Positions 44,734 to 53,805 of a stretch of DNA of 64,000 nt are shown here, in pieces. Origin of the DNA: Mesorhizobium loti CJ3sym (lineage in GTDB: Bacteria > Pseudomonadota > Alphaproteobacteria > Rhizobiales > Rhizobiaceae); contig NZ_AXAL01000031.1 in assembly GCF_000472785.1 (NCBI RefSeq), positions 24,756-88,755 of the forward strand, read 5' to 3'. The first letter of the stretch is position 1; every line of letters starts with the position of its first letter. A model generated the notes under the pieces. That model made no database searches and had not been told where the DNA came from. It saw nothing but the letters and a program-made list of their open reading frames with translations. A program made the position numbers and the translations under genes.

Positions 44734-45183
44734 TTACTTGGCGCTCCGCGCGTCGATCAGATCCGCGGTCGTATGGCTTAGGCGATCGGCAAGAACCCGC
44801 ACCATCTCGATGGTCATTTCCGGGAACTCCTTCATAAGCCTCAGAAAATGATCCTTGCGGATTCTCAGGGCTTCCAGTTGAGTTGCCGCTCTGACGGTGG
44901 CCGTGCGGGAGCTGTTGCACAATATGGCGATTTCGCCAACAATCGAATTCGGTAGCAGTTCGGCGACTTTTATCGGCCCGCTGTCGGAATCCACCAGAAT
45001 GTCCGCCTTGCCTGAAAGGATGACATAGGCGGCGTCGCCCTCGTCGCCCTGCCGGAAGAGGATTTGACCGGCGCTGTAGTTCACACGATCGGATGTGAAC
45101 GCAAGCAGCTTGAGCTTTGCCGGCTCAATGCCGGAAAACAGGGGAACGCGTTGCAGCATTCCAACTTCATCCTTGAGCAGCAT
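44734..45183 (-). CDS. Stand-alone cyclic-nucleotide-binding domain protein
   Basis: A 149-residue protein that is little more than one CNBD. The beta barrel (LFRQGDEGDAAYVILSGKAD, ELLPNSIVGEIAIL) carries the phosphate-binding cassette with Glu84 in VGEIAIL and Arg93 in SSRTATVRA, so it should bind cAMP or cGMP. There is no DNA-binding helix-turn-helix and no channel. The ATG at 45183 gives MLLKDEVGMLQRVPLFSG. The gene is 35 bases after the degenerate ABC gene and before the MBL gene, all on one strand. It is most simply a cyclic-nucleotide-responsive regulatory partner of the ABC protein (inference). Confidence 0.9.
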   Translation of the reverse strand: MLLKDEVGMLQRVPLFSGIEPAKLKLLAFTSDRVNYSAGQILFRQGDEGDAAYVILSGKADILVDSDSGPIKVAELLPNSIVGEIAILCNSSRTATVRAATQLEALRIRKDHFLRLMKEFPEMTIEMVRVLADRLSHTTADLIDARSAK

Positions 45184-45218
45184 TGTCGCAAACCTTCCCA
45201 AAATTCGCGTTTGCCAGA

Positions 45219-47933
45219 CTATGACAGAAGTTCCTTGAAGATACCGTTCTCTGCCAAAAGTGTCTCGTGCGTTCCGTCTTCCACCAACTGACCCGAGTCG
45301 AAGACGATAACCCGATCGAACATCATCGCCATTGCTGGATTGGTCACGGCCCACACAATTGCCGGCGAATGGTCGTCGCGTCTGGCTTCCTCGAGCACGT
45401 TTCGCAGCACCTTGTCCTGCATGCGCTGGTCAAGCGCCGACAGCGGCCGGTTGAGAATGAGAAAATCGGGACGCTTGAGCAGGGCCCGGGCAACATCGAG
45501 CTTCTGTCGCTGTCCACCGGTCAGCCGCCTGCCACCGGCGCCGACGTCGAAGTCCAGGCCGACATCCAGAAGTTCGGCATAAAGCCCGAGTTCGTCAAGA
45601 ATGTCATAGACGATGGCGCGTATGCGGTCCGGCGCGTCGGGATGGTTGTTGCCCACACGCCCAAACAGGACATTGTCCATGACGGTGGCCGCGGCGATGT
45701 ATTTGGCAGGGTCATACCGTTCGACCGCATTTTGCAGCTCGGGCGGCAGGTTTTCATAGAACTGGTTGCGTGCGGCGACGATCTTGTTCATCAGCTCGTC
45801 GCTCAGCAGGCCGAAGCGGTGCAGGGGCTCGATATAGGCAAAGCTCAAGGTGATGATCATGGCGCGGTCGGCCTCCGAAACCGCCTCGTAGGGACGGTTC
45901 TTGAGCCGCTGCAGCAAGGTCTCGTAGGCGGGTATCTCCTCGGCGCTCATGAAGGCGAGCTGCTGGAAGAACTGGTGGTCGGGCGGCAGGTCGGCAAACA
46001 GCTCGATCGTCTGTTCTGCGATCTCCATGCCCATGCCGTAGAGCGTGCCGTCGAGGCCGGCTTGCTTCAGCACGGAAGCAAAATAGGGATTGGCCGCCAG
46101 AGCCTTGTCGGCCAGTGCAAGGCCGGAGGCAGCGCCGAAGAGCAGGTTTTGACCGATCGTTGCTTCCTTGTTGTAGGCGCCCGGTTCGAAAGGAACCACC
46201 AGTCCGCTCAGCCCCTCTTGTTCCAGCCGGGTTCGCAGCGCCGCACGCAGTTCGACAATCCGCTTGGCAAGCTCCGTGTGGCGCTGGAGGTCGGCCAACG
46301 AGCGCAAGCCAAGATCCAGAATGTCGCGTGACAGAACAACCGCGTCGAGCACCCGGCGCACGGCCTCAAAGAGGCCGTGCGGGCCGGTGGCGCCAGCAGA
46401 AGCATAGTCGATCCAGTCGCTGTGGACATCGAGATCCGGATTGCCCGACCGATGCGCCTCGGCGATGTTCCAGCGCTGCTGATCTGCCGCGGCGCCCTCA
46501 TAAGGCACCGATGTCAGCGGCGCATGCTTCAAGCCGTAGAGCAGGTTGTCGCGGAGGCTTGCGTGGAACAGGAAAACATCCGACGAGGCATAGGACATGC
46601 GCCGGCCTGTCACGGCTTCGGGAAGTTCAAGCAGGTCATCGGCGCCCGAAACAATCCTTCCGCTGTCCGGCCAGTTCAGCCGCGCGAAGGCTTCCGCAAG
46701 CGCCTCTGCGCCCCCTGTAGCAGTACTGACCAGTGCCACCGTCTCACCCGGCTTGACCTGCAGGGAGATGCGGTCGAGGAGCATTGCGCCGCCATCGTCT
46801 GCTATGGACAAACTGACCGCCGACAAGGGGTTGGTCATCGGACCGGGATCATCGACCATCAATGCCCCGATTCTCGGCGCGATGAGATCCTCGACGGTGA
46901 ACTGTTCAACGACCTGCTGATATTTGACCTGGACATCCTGCCGATCCTGATCCCAGTCGATCAGTTCCTTCATTGGTCCTGGCAGGTCCTTGTAGGCGCC
47001 GATCACGGCCACGAGCTGGCCGACGTTCAGCCGCCCGGCGATGGCCAGGTACCCGCCGATCATGTAGAACAGGAAGGGCGTGATCTGCGCGAGAAAATTA
47101 TTCAGGAACTTTACCATGAATTTCCATTGGTAAAGATCGAAGCGGATCTTGAAGATCAGTCCGAGCCGGGCTGCTATGTCGGCGCGCTCGTAGTTTGACG
47201 TATCGTGGACGTGAACCGCGCCAATGCCGTCGACGATTTCGCCAACCCGGCCCGAAAGCGCGCGCGCCGTTAATTGCCGTTGTCGCCCGAGCACGATCAG
47301 CCGCCGCCGCATTCGCGGGATGAGCACGATCTGGATCACCACGATCACGAACGCTATCATTCCGAGCCAGACATTCTGAACCAAGATGAACAGCATGGCC
47401 GTCAGCGCCTGGCCGCCGAGCAGCACTGGCTGTAGGAAGGCATCGCCGATGAAGCCGCCCAGCGGCTCCACCTCGTCCTTCACCATGGTCGCCACTTCGG
47501 CGGATTTCACACGCTTGAAGTAAACCGGCGGAAACCGCAGCACACGATCGACCAGTTCGAAGCGGATGCGCCGTAGCATGCGTTCGCCGAGGCGGCCCTT
47601 GTAGGTGTTGATATAGAGTTTGAACAGGCCGTTGATGACGACGAGCAACAGGAACACAAGGCTCAGGGCGAGCAGCGTCGCTTTGCGGCCGAGCTGAAAA
47701 CCGGAGAAGAACAGGACGTCGCCAATGAACGGCAAGTCATAGTGTAGCCTCATGAATGGCTGGGTCGCGCCCGGTTGCTCGAAGCCCTTGCCTTGGATCG
47801 GGCCGTTGACGATCAGCTTCGGCAGGTCGAAGGACATGAAATACGGGATCATCGAAAGCACGACGATCATCAATATCCAGAGCTGCTGCTTCCTGGTGTG
47901 CGTCCAGATATAGCGGGCTAGGCTGGGTTCCAT
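45219..47933 (-). CDS. ABC-exporter-like membrane protein with degenerate, split ATPase domain
   Basis: A 904-residue protein. Residues 1-330 form a type I ABC exporter membrane domain with about six helices. The nucleotide-binding domain starts near 365, but its motifs are broken: Walker A reads VSTATGGAEA at 402-411 without Lys or Ser, the Q-loop Gln is lost (ASSD), Walker B is FLILNR at 824-829 with Asp and Glu replaced by Asn and Arg, and the H-loop His is Thr. By contrast the signature LTGGQRQ (804-810) and SALD (832-835) are kept. About 280 extra residues lie between the Q-loop region and the signature. The motif N-L/V-L-Y/F-G occurs three times (463-467, 596-600, 754-758), hinting at partial duplication. 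It probably moves or gates something for the glycan locus without normal ATP hydrolysis. Confidence 0.9.
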   Translation of the reverse strand: MEPSLARYIWTHTRKQQLWILMIVVLSMIPYFMSFDLPKLIVNGPIQGKGFEQPGATQPFMRLHYDLPFIGDVLFFSGFQLGRKATLLALSLVFLLLVVINGLFKLYINTYKGRLGERMLRRIRFELVDRVLRFPPVYFKRVKSAEVATMVKDEVEPLGGFIGDAFLQPVLLGGQALTAMLFILVQNVWLGMIAFVIVVIQIVLIPRMRRRLIVLGRQRQLTARALSGRVGEIVDGIGAVHVHDTSNYERADIAARLGLIFKIRFDLYQWKFMVKFLNNFLAQITPFLFYMIGGYLAIAGRLNVGQLVAVIGAYKDLPGPMKELIDWDQDRQDVQVKYQQVVEQFTVEDLIAPRIGALMVDDPGPMTNPLSAVSLSIADDGGAMLLDRISLQVKPGETVALVSTATGGAEALAEAFARLNWPDSGRIVSGADDLLELPEAVTGRRMSYASSDVFLFHASLRDNLLYGLKHAPLTSVPYEGAAADQQRWNIAEAHRSGNPDLDVHSDWIDYASAGATGPHGLFEAVRRVLDAVVLSRDILDLGLRSLADLQRHTELAKRIVELRAALRTRLEQEGLSGLVVPFEPGAYNKEATIGQNLLFGAASGLALADKALAANPYFASVLKQAGLDGTLYGMGMEIAEQTIELFADLPPDHQFFQQLAFMSAEEIPAYETLLQRLKNRPYEAVSEADRAMIITLSFAYIEPLHRFGLLSDELMNKIVAARNQFYENLPPELQNAVERYDPAKYIAAATVMDNVLFGRVGNNHPDAPDRIRAIVYDILDELGLYAELLDVGLDFDVGAGGRRLTGGQRQKLDVARALLKRPDFLILNRPLSALDQRMQDKVLRNVLEEARRDDHSPAIVWAVTNPAMAMMFDRVIVFDSGQLVEDGTHETLLAENGIFKELLS

Positions 47934-48167
47934 ATGCGACTGTGGTCTTTCAGGTAGAAGGATTCAGGATGAAAAAGCACCTGCCGGCGCGTGGCGTGTC
48001 GGCAATGTCTTCGTCGCCAACCACAAGCCCGAATCTGCAGTGCATGCAAGGCGCCGATGATCCGGACAGAGGCAACCGGCTCTCTCCGGCGCCGGGCAAT
48101 GGCAAAGCGACTAACAGCATAATCATGTCCGCGGATCAAACAGCCTTGCGGGGGGCAAGATTGCGTT

Positions 48168-48875
48168 GTGTCGCCCGAAATCCCACCATACAAGACGAAT
48201 ATGATGGATGTCACGCAACCACGCAATGCCGGCATGGACGGGCACGACCAAACCCTGGACCTCACGCGGGGAATTGCGGCCTATGTCAACAACCCTCTGG
48301 TGGCGGGGCTGGCGCGCGTCATCGCCAAGCATCCGAAGGCCGATGTCGCCAACGCCTTCAACCACAAGCAGGTCGCCTGCAAGATGTGGGCGCTGGACAG
48401 GCTTTTCGAAAGCAGTGGCGGCCGGTTCGGGCGCATATGGGTTCTGGGTGGCTGGTACGGCGTATTGCCGGCAATGCTTTTCAACGACGCCCGCTTCGAC
48501 ATCGCAGCGGTCGACAGCATCGACATCGATCCCGAAGTCGCGCCGGTCGCCCGGACCCTCAACCGGGAAGCCGGAGATCGGTTCCGGGCGCTGACGGCAG
48601 ATATGTACGAACTCGACTATGCGGTCGGGAGGGCCGACCTGACGGTCAATACGAGCTGCGAACACATAGCGGATCTGCGCGCCTGGCTTGCCCTGCTTCC
48701 GCGGGGCACGAATGTACTGCTGCAATCGAACAATTATTTCAGCGAGCCAACGCACATCAATTGCGTGGCTTCACTTGCAGCGTTCGAAGCTATGGCGGCG
48801 CTACGGGAGGTGCGGTTCTCCGGCGAACTGCCGACAAAAAACTATACACGCTTTATGCTGATCGGGACTGTTTGA
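48168..48875 (+). CDS. Class I SAM-dependent methyltransferase-like protein
   Basis: A 235-residue protein (GTG at 48168; ATG at 48201 or 48204 would remove 11 or 12 residues). The Rossmann start is unusual, RIWVLGGWYGVLPAMLF, but is followed by VDSIDIDPEVAPVARTLNREAG and ADLTVNTSCEHIADLRAWLALLP, the normal motif II and IV positions. In the NTSCEHI part a Cys stands where many methyltransferases have Asp-Pro-Pro-like residues. It is divergent from the degenerate ABC gene (234 bases between starts) and convergent with a glycosyltransferase. It probably decorates a sugar, lipid or protein of the same locus. Confidence 0.8.
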   Translation: MSPEIPPYKTNMMDVTQPRNAGMDGHDQTLDLTRGIAAYVNNPLVAGLARVIAKHPKADVANAFNHKQVACKMWALDRLFESSGGRFGRIWVLGGWYGVLPAMLFNDARFDIAAVDSIDIDPEVAPVARTLNREAGDRFRALTADMYELDYAVGRADLTVNTSCEHIADLRAWLALLPRGTNVLLQSNNYFSEPTHINCVASLAAFEAMAALREVRFSGELPTKNYTRFMLIGTV

Positions 48876-48885
48876 TGCATTTCGC

Positions 48886-48910
48886 CCAAAAGTGCGCAGC
48901 GGTTTTGGGA
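48886..48910. repeat. Palindromic element core after the methyltransferase gene
   Basis: CCCAAAA at 48886-48892 and TTTTGGG at 48904-48910 enclose GTGCGCAGCGG. Together with the preceding GATGCATTTCG it matches the general design of the element at 24154-24204. It begins 11 bases after the stop codon and might act as a weak bidirectional terminator. Confidence 0.65.
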
Positions 48911-48962
48911 TTGAAGCGCGCCGCACTCGCCAGACACGATGCGCGTTAAGCCGATGAACCGC

Positions 48963-50159
48963 TTAGGATCCATCGTCTGTTTGATCATGTGCCTTTCCCA
49001 AACCGGCCCCCATTTTTAGGGACCATGTTCGATACCGCCGGCGCAGGATTTGTGCAGAGTGACGCGCGCCTTCCAGGTCGAGACGATGCGCGGACGGCTT
49101 CGGTCCCACAAGCGCCTGTTCGATCGCTTGCGCCAAGCCTTCAGGCGTCAGGTCGTTTTCGGTCAGCACCGTTGCAAGATCGAGTTCTTCGAGCATCAGG
49201 GCGCGAACCGTCTGTTCGGTTTCCCCGCCGGCTGCAAATGGAACGAGCAGAGAGCGACAACCCGCGCGCAGGACATCGCAGACCGTGTTGTAACCCGCCT
49301 GCGAGACTGACAGGCGGGCGCCTGCCAGCAGGCTAGCGAAATCCTCGCGGAACCGGAAGATGGACAGGCCGGGCGTGGCATCCCGCGCGATCGCGTCAAA
49401 CTCGTCTTTCGGCAGGTTTGGGCCGGTGATCAGACACCATTTCCAACCGTTGTTGGCATTCCGCGCCGCTGCGATGGTGGCGCTGACAAGGCTCTTTCCG
49501 GCAGCCCCGCCGCCAACCGACACCAGGACGTCGAAGCGCTCGGAGGCCGCGGGCGACGGCGGTGCGGCAACGAGCCCTGAGTACGCGACCTCGGCCCTGA
49601 TCGCCGCAGCCAGTGGAAATGTCTTGTCGATGGTCGCGAAAGCCGGATCGCCGTGGACCATGACAAGGTCGAAATGCCTGTTGATGAGATCGACCGTTTC
49701 CTCGTTTCGGCCCGGCTTGACGCGCTCCTGAAGGATATCGCGGACGGACGTCGCCAGCAGCGGTCTGGGCGACGTCGCATCGATGGCCTCGATCAGCGGC
49801 AAGATTTCGAAACGCATCTGCCGGCGTCCAAATGGAAACGCCTCGACAATGACGATATCCGGCCTGCAATCCCGGAATGCCTGAAGCAGCATCCCTGAAC
49901 GCAATGTCTTGAAATCATCGTCGATGGGTTTGCCCTGCAGGTCGACAAGTCCGGAAAATCCTTCATCGCCGGAGGTGACAGGCGGCAGGGTTACAGTTTT
50001 TACCCCCGGTCCCGGAAACCCCGCGATCGGCGCTCCGCCGGTCACGACGGTGACGTCAAACCCATCATCGACCAGAGCCGCCGCAATGCGGCTGGCGCGC
50101 GCGAGGTGACCGACGCCGAGCAGGTGCTGGACATAGAAGAAAGCCCGCAGCCGTTTCAT
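48963..50159 (-). CDS. Glycosyltransferase (MurG-like GT-B fold)
   Basis: A 398-residue GT-B enzyme. The N terminus RAFFYVQHLLGVGHLARASRIAAAL matches glycosyltransferases related to MurG (GT28), with GVGHLARA as the acceptor-side Gly/His motif. The C-terminal half has VLVSVGGGAAGKSLVSATI, RFREDFASLLAGARLSVSQAGYNTVCDVL and LLVPFAAGGETEQTVRA, the UDP-sugar binding region. The ATG at 50159 overlaps the stop of the gene before it (ATGA). It is the last of three glycosyltransferase genes in one message. Confidence 0.91.
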   Translation of the reverse strand: MKRLRAFFYVQHLLGVGHLARASRIAAALVDDGFDVTVVTGGAPIAGFPGPGVKTVTLPPVTSGDEGFSGLVDLQGKPIDDDFKTLRSGMLLQAFRDCRPDIVIVEAFPFGRRQMRFEILPLIEAIDATSPRPLLATSVRDILQERVKPGRNEETVDLINRHFDLVMVHGDPAFATIDKTFPLAAAIRAEVAYSGLVAAPPSPAASERFDVLVSVGGGAAGKSLVSATIAAARNANNGWKWCLITGPNLPKDEFDAIARDATPGLSIFRFREDFASLLAGARLSVSQAGYNTVCDVLRAGCRSLLVPFAAGGETEQTVRALMLEELDLATVLTENDLTPEGLAQAIEQALVGPKPSAHRLDLEGARHSAQILRRRYRTWSLKMGAGLGKAHDQTDDGS

Positions 50160-51400
50160 TCGGCGGCCCGCCACTCCTGCTGGAACAGCTGCTTGAGCTG
50201 TCCAATGCTGGCCACATGATCGAAATTGCTTCGCACGCGCCGCTCCGCGGCGTCGCCCAGGAGGGCGCGCAGCATGGGATCGCGGATCAGGCGCTCCAGC
50301 GCCTGTGCCAGGGCAATTGGGTTTTCCGTCGGAACCAGCAGCCCGGTTTCCTCCGGCGATAAAAGCTCCGGCACGCCGGAAATGTCGGTCGACACGCAGG
50401 CAAGCCGCTGGCTGGCCGCCTCCACCAGAACATTCGGCAGGCCGTCCCGGTCGCCATTGGCGGTGATCCTGCAGGCCAGGGCAAAAATGTCGGCGCCTCG
50501 GTAGTGCTCAAGCACCTCCGTTTGCGCCAGCGCGCCGTTCCAGGAGACGCGGCTATCCAGTCCGAGCTTTTGCGCCAGCGCCTTGAGCCGTTCCAGTTCC
50601 TCGCCGCCACCGATATGCTCGAAACGCCACGCCAAATCACCAGGCAAGAGGGCAAGAGCCTCCAGTAAGGTATCGTAGCCTTTCTTTGCAACGGCGCGCC
50701 CGACACTCAGAACGACAACCGGTTCGCCCGGCACCGAGCCGTCATGCTGTTTTCGCGCCTCGCTAAAACTGCCGAAGCGATCAAGGTCGAGCCCATGATA
50801 GCTCAGATGCACAGACGAGTTGCCGTTGGCGAGTTCCTTCAGACGGTCGAAGCCGGTTTTCGTGCAAGTGACCGTCCAGCGCGCCGAGGCAAGCTTGCCA
50901 GCCAGATCCCAATCCGCCGAAGTCCAGATGTCCTTGGCATGGGCCGAGCAGCTCCAGGGCAGGCCACGAAGCTGGCTGGCATAGCGCGTCACCGATGCCG
51001 GCGTGTGCGCGAAATGTGCATGCAGCCAACCCGCGTCTTGCGGCCATTCGGCGGCCAGCACGAGCGCTTGCCCGAAGCGGCGCGCGCGATTGCGCGTAAA
51101 GTCGCGGGGGATATCGGCCGCCAGCGATCCGAGAGCGCGCCAGAAGCCCGGCCGCAGCAGACAAGCAAACAGCGAGCGAACCACGCGCAACGGCTCTTGA
51201 TGCAGATATTCCGGCAGATAATGGACGGGCGCTTTGATCTCGTCATGCACGGGGTGGCGTCTTGCGTCGGTCGGCCGCCTGAGCGCGACGAGTATCAGGT
51301 CGAACCCCGCACGCTCCAGACCGAGCAGTTCCTGAGCGATGAAGGTTTCCGACAGCCGCGGATAGCCCTTCAGAACCACGACGATCTTGCGATGCTGCAA
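50156..51400 (-). CDS. Glycosyltransferase, GT4 type (colanic-acid-like)
   Basis: A 414-residue GT4 enzyme similar to WcaL-type polysaccharide glycosyltransferases: VVLKGYPRLSETFIAQELLGLERAG at the start, HAHFAHTPASVTRYA, then VVLSVGRAVAKKGYDTLLEAL, and GLPNVLVEAASQRLACVSTDISGVPELL as donor site. The start appears to be TTG at 51398-51400, just after the stop of the preceding gene; no ATG fits. It acts between its two neighbours, both of the MurG-like type, in building one repeat unit (inference). Confidence 0.91.
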   Translation of the reverse strand: MQHRKIVVVLKGYPRLSETFIAQELLGLERAGFDLILVALRRPTDARRHPVHDEIKAPVHYLPEYLHQEPLRVVRSLFACLLRPGFWRALGSLAADIPRDFTRNRARRFGQALVLAAEWPQDAGWLHAHFAHTPASVTRYASQLRGLPWSCSAHAKDIWTSADWDLAGKLASARWTVTCTKTGFDRLKELANGNSSVHLSYHGLDLDRFGSFSEARKQHDGSVPGEPVVVLSVGRAVAKKGYDTLLEALALLPGDLAWRFEHIGGGEELERLKALAQKLGLDSRVSWNGALAQTEVLEHYRGADIFALACRITANGDRDGLPNVLVEAASQRLACVSTDISGVPELLSPEETGLLVPTENPIALAQALERLIRDPMLRALLGDAAERRVRSNFDHVASIGQLKQLFQQEWRAAE

Positions 51401-51401
51401 C

Positions 51402-52616
51402 TCAGTTCATGCCTTCAATGACCGAAAGGTGATGACCGGCCCGCCGGTTGAGCAGTTCTGCAACGATTTCGGAAATATGAGGCAGCCCTTCCAGCGTTAG
51501 ATGCGGACTGCTCTGCGATGGGCGAGGCCGGTCCGGCAGAACCTTCAGTGCATCGGCAAACCGCTGGGAATCCTCGGCTTCCTCCGGCAAAAGCATCTCG
51601 ATGAGGCCTAGTTCAGCTGCGCGCCGCGCGCGGATCAGTTGTTCCTCGCGGGGCTTGACGCGCGGCACGATCAGCGCCGGTTTGTCGAAAGACAGTATCT
51701 CGCAATAGGTGTTATAACCGCCCATCGCCACCACCGCCTTGGCGCCGGCAATCAGGTCTTCCATGCGGTTGTCGAACTCGATGATCTTGATATAGGGGAT
51801 CTTGGACCCCTTCTTGAGCAGCTTGTTGCGCTTGCGCGCCGGCATGTAAGGCCCAAGCACGATCAGCGCCCTATGCTGCAATTGCGGATCCTGCTGATAG
51901 GCTTCGATGACGTCGTGGATCAGTTCGGCGCCGTCACCGCCACCACCGGTGGTAACGAGGATATAGTCGCCCTCGGGCCGGTGGCCGGGCAACTCGTTCT
52001 TCTGCAGGCTGCGTTGCAGGAAACCGACGAACTTCATCTTTGCCCTGACTGCCGGCGGCACATCCAGGCCGGTCAACGGATCGTAGAAATCCGGCGGGCC
52101 ATAGGCCCAGACCTTGTCGTAGAACAGGCCTATCTTGCGCATCACATCCCTACGTGCCCACTCTGCTTCGAGCAGATGCGGCGCGTCCATCACCTCGCGC
52201 AGGCCAAGCACGAGCGTGGTGCCCCGCGTCTTGAGGTAGGACAGCGTGTCCTCGATCTCGCCGCGCAGGCCGAGTGGTTCCTTGTCGACGATGAAGATAT
52301 CCGGCGCGAAGGTCTCGGCTGTGTGGCGGATGATTGACTGGCGCATCCTTAGCGTCTCATGCAGATCGATATCCTTTTCCAGCGAGGTGTATTCGCCGTT
52401 GCGCAGCTTGATGACGCTGGGGATCTTCACGAAGTCGACACGGGCGCGGTAGTCGAAGGCGCCAGCGATGGTCGCACCCGAGATGATAAGCACCTGAAGT
52501 CCGCGGAAATCCTCGACCAGCGAATGCGCGATCGTCCGGCAGCGCTGCAAGTGGCCGAGCCCGAACGTGTCGTGGCTGTACATCAGAATTCGAGCATTTT
52601 GTACGTGCTGGGTCAT
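51402..52616 (-). CDS. Glycosyltransferase (MurG-like, COG4671 type)
   Basis: A 404-residue predicted glycosyltransferase. ILMYSHDTFGLGHLQRCRTIAHSL at the N terminus and YILVTTGGGGDGAELIHDVIEAY, AVVAMGGYNTYCEILSFDKPALIVPRVKPREEQLIRA in the C-terminal half are the signatures of a bacterial family related to the gene at 48963. The ATG at 52616 has only AAAAGAC as ribosome site. It opens the three-gene glycosyltransferase message; the 586-base gap upstream should contain the promoter. Confidence 0.91.
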   Translation of the reverse strand: MTQHVQNARILMYSHDTFGLGHLQRCRTIAHSLVEDFRGLQVLIISGATIAGAFDYRARVDFVKIPSVIKLRNGEYTSLEKDIDLHETLRMRQSIIRHTAETFAPDIFIVDKEPLGLRGEIEDTLSYLKTRGTTLVLGLREVMDAPHLLEAEWARRDVMRKIGLFYDKVWAYGPPDFYDPLTGLDVPPAVRAKMKFVGFLQRSLQKNELPGHRPEGDYILVTTGGGGDGAELIHDVIEAYQQDPQLQHRALIVLGPYMPARKRNKLLKKGSKIPYIKIIEFDNRMEDLIAGAKAVVAMGGYNTYCEILSFDKPALIVPRVKPREEQLIRARRAAELGLIEMLLPEEAEDSQRFADALKVLPDRPRPSQSSPHLTLEGLPHISEIVAELLNRRAGHHLSVIEGMN

Positions 52617-53202
52617 TTTGAACGTCTTTTAGAATTCTCGCCTTGAGGACCGTGGGTGAACCCGGAGGCTTCGAAACCGTCCTCGCAGGGTCTACCGACC
52701 TCTTTTGAAACATGAGGCCGCAATTTTCAATTTGTATTACCCAGGAGGGTCCAAGGATGACGTTCTCCTGATTGTGTCTTCAGGCTGATCGTCGTCCGCT
52801 ATACGACTTTCGACAATGTCGTCCAAGCTCATTAATCACTTCGAGGTCAGGCTATTCGAGCCGCCGCGTGACAGCGCCTCGTGGCTGAAAGTGGCGTCGG
52901 GAGTAGGGTAACGACCTGCGAAATTCGGCGAAAGGGCTATTTTAGCTTGGAAAGGCATAGGATTATCTGCGGCTTGTTGACGATCGACGTCACATCATCA
53001 ACTGGACCTCGGTTCTCGGCAAGCTGTTGATTTTCAGAAGATAGGTTCTGATTGGCTGCTGGCGACAAAGGAGCAGCGGGGAAATCTGACGGTATTTCCG
53101 GCGATACATCCAGGAAGGATCGAGTTTCGGCGGCCAAACGCTTCCTGTGCAAGGTGCTTGCCATCCTGACGATCGAGCTTCAGGGCAAATGCATTCGCAA
53201 AT
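52617..53202. other. 586-base gap upstream of the glycosyltransferase operon
   Basis: No gene is convincing. The part next to the glycosyltransferase start is less GC-rich than its surroundings, as expected of a promoter. Short open frames in 52937-53261 have no ribosome site and no recognisable family. The rest looks like unconstrained sequence, perhaps a decayed gene. Confidence 0.5.
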
Positions 53203-53805
53203 TCAAATCCATGTGAATTGGCGCCCGTCCCAGTGAAGCACCGCGTCATGGGGGACGGCAAGCGCCATCGCCTCGTCCCGTGTCAGGCCGGCGAGCATGA
53301 AGGCCATTACCCTTATGTTCCCGGTATGCGACACGACGAGTACCGGCTGCCCCGGATCGAGATCGGCCAGGAAGCTTTCCATTAAACGCGCCAGATCGGC
53401 GTAGCTGTCACCATCATGGGAGTCGAAATTCCAGCGGTCCGCCTTGCGTCGGCGGCGCTCGGCGGGAAAACGCGCCTTTACTTCCAGCGTGGTCATCCCC
53501 TCCCAGCGGCCGAACGAGGCTTCCGCGAGACGAACGTCGATGTTGACCTGGCTTTCGGCAATCCCCACTTCCAAAGCCGCCATGGCAATCGTCTCCCGCG
53601 CCCGCTTGAGCGGCGACGTATAGGCCGCGATCCGGGCAGGTTTCACGCCGAGACGTTCGAAATGAGCCTTCAGCCTGCCGCCGTTTTCCATGGCCTGCCG
53701 CCGCCCGGGAACCGCCAAGGAAGGGTCGCTGCGGCCCTGAAAGCGCCCCTCGGTATTCCACCGGGTTTCTCCGTGACGCATTGCGAAGAGTAGGCGTTTG
53801 ACCAT
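53203..53805 (-). CDS. Histidine phosphatase (phosphoglycerate-mutase-like)
   Basis: A 200-residue member of the histidine phosphatase superfamily. The catalytic RHG motif is at residues 9-11 (LLFAMRHGETRWNTEGRFQGRSD), followed by YTSPLKRARETI with the second Arg, ASFGRWEGMT (family Glu) and VLVVSHTGNIR with the second catalytic His. The length is typical of broad-specificity phosphatases such as CobC or GpmB-like proteins. It stands alone between two long gaps. The substrate is probably a small phosphate ester. Confidence 0.92.
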   Translation of the reverse strand: MVKRLLFAMRHGETRWNTEGRFQGRSDPSLAVPGRRQAMENGGRLKAHFERLGVKPARIAAYTSPLKRARETIAMAALEVGIAESQVNIDVRLAEASFGRWEGMTTLEVKARFPAERRRRKADRWNFDSHDGDSYADLARLMESFLADLDPGQPVLVVSHTGNIRVMAFMLAGLTRDEAMALAVPHDAVLHWDGRQFTWI

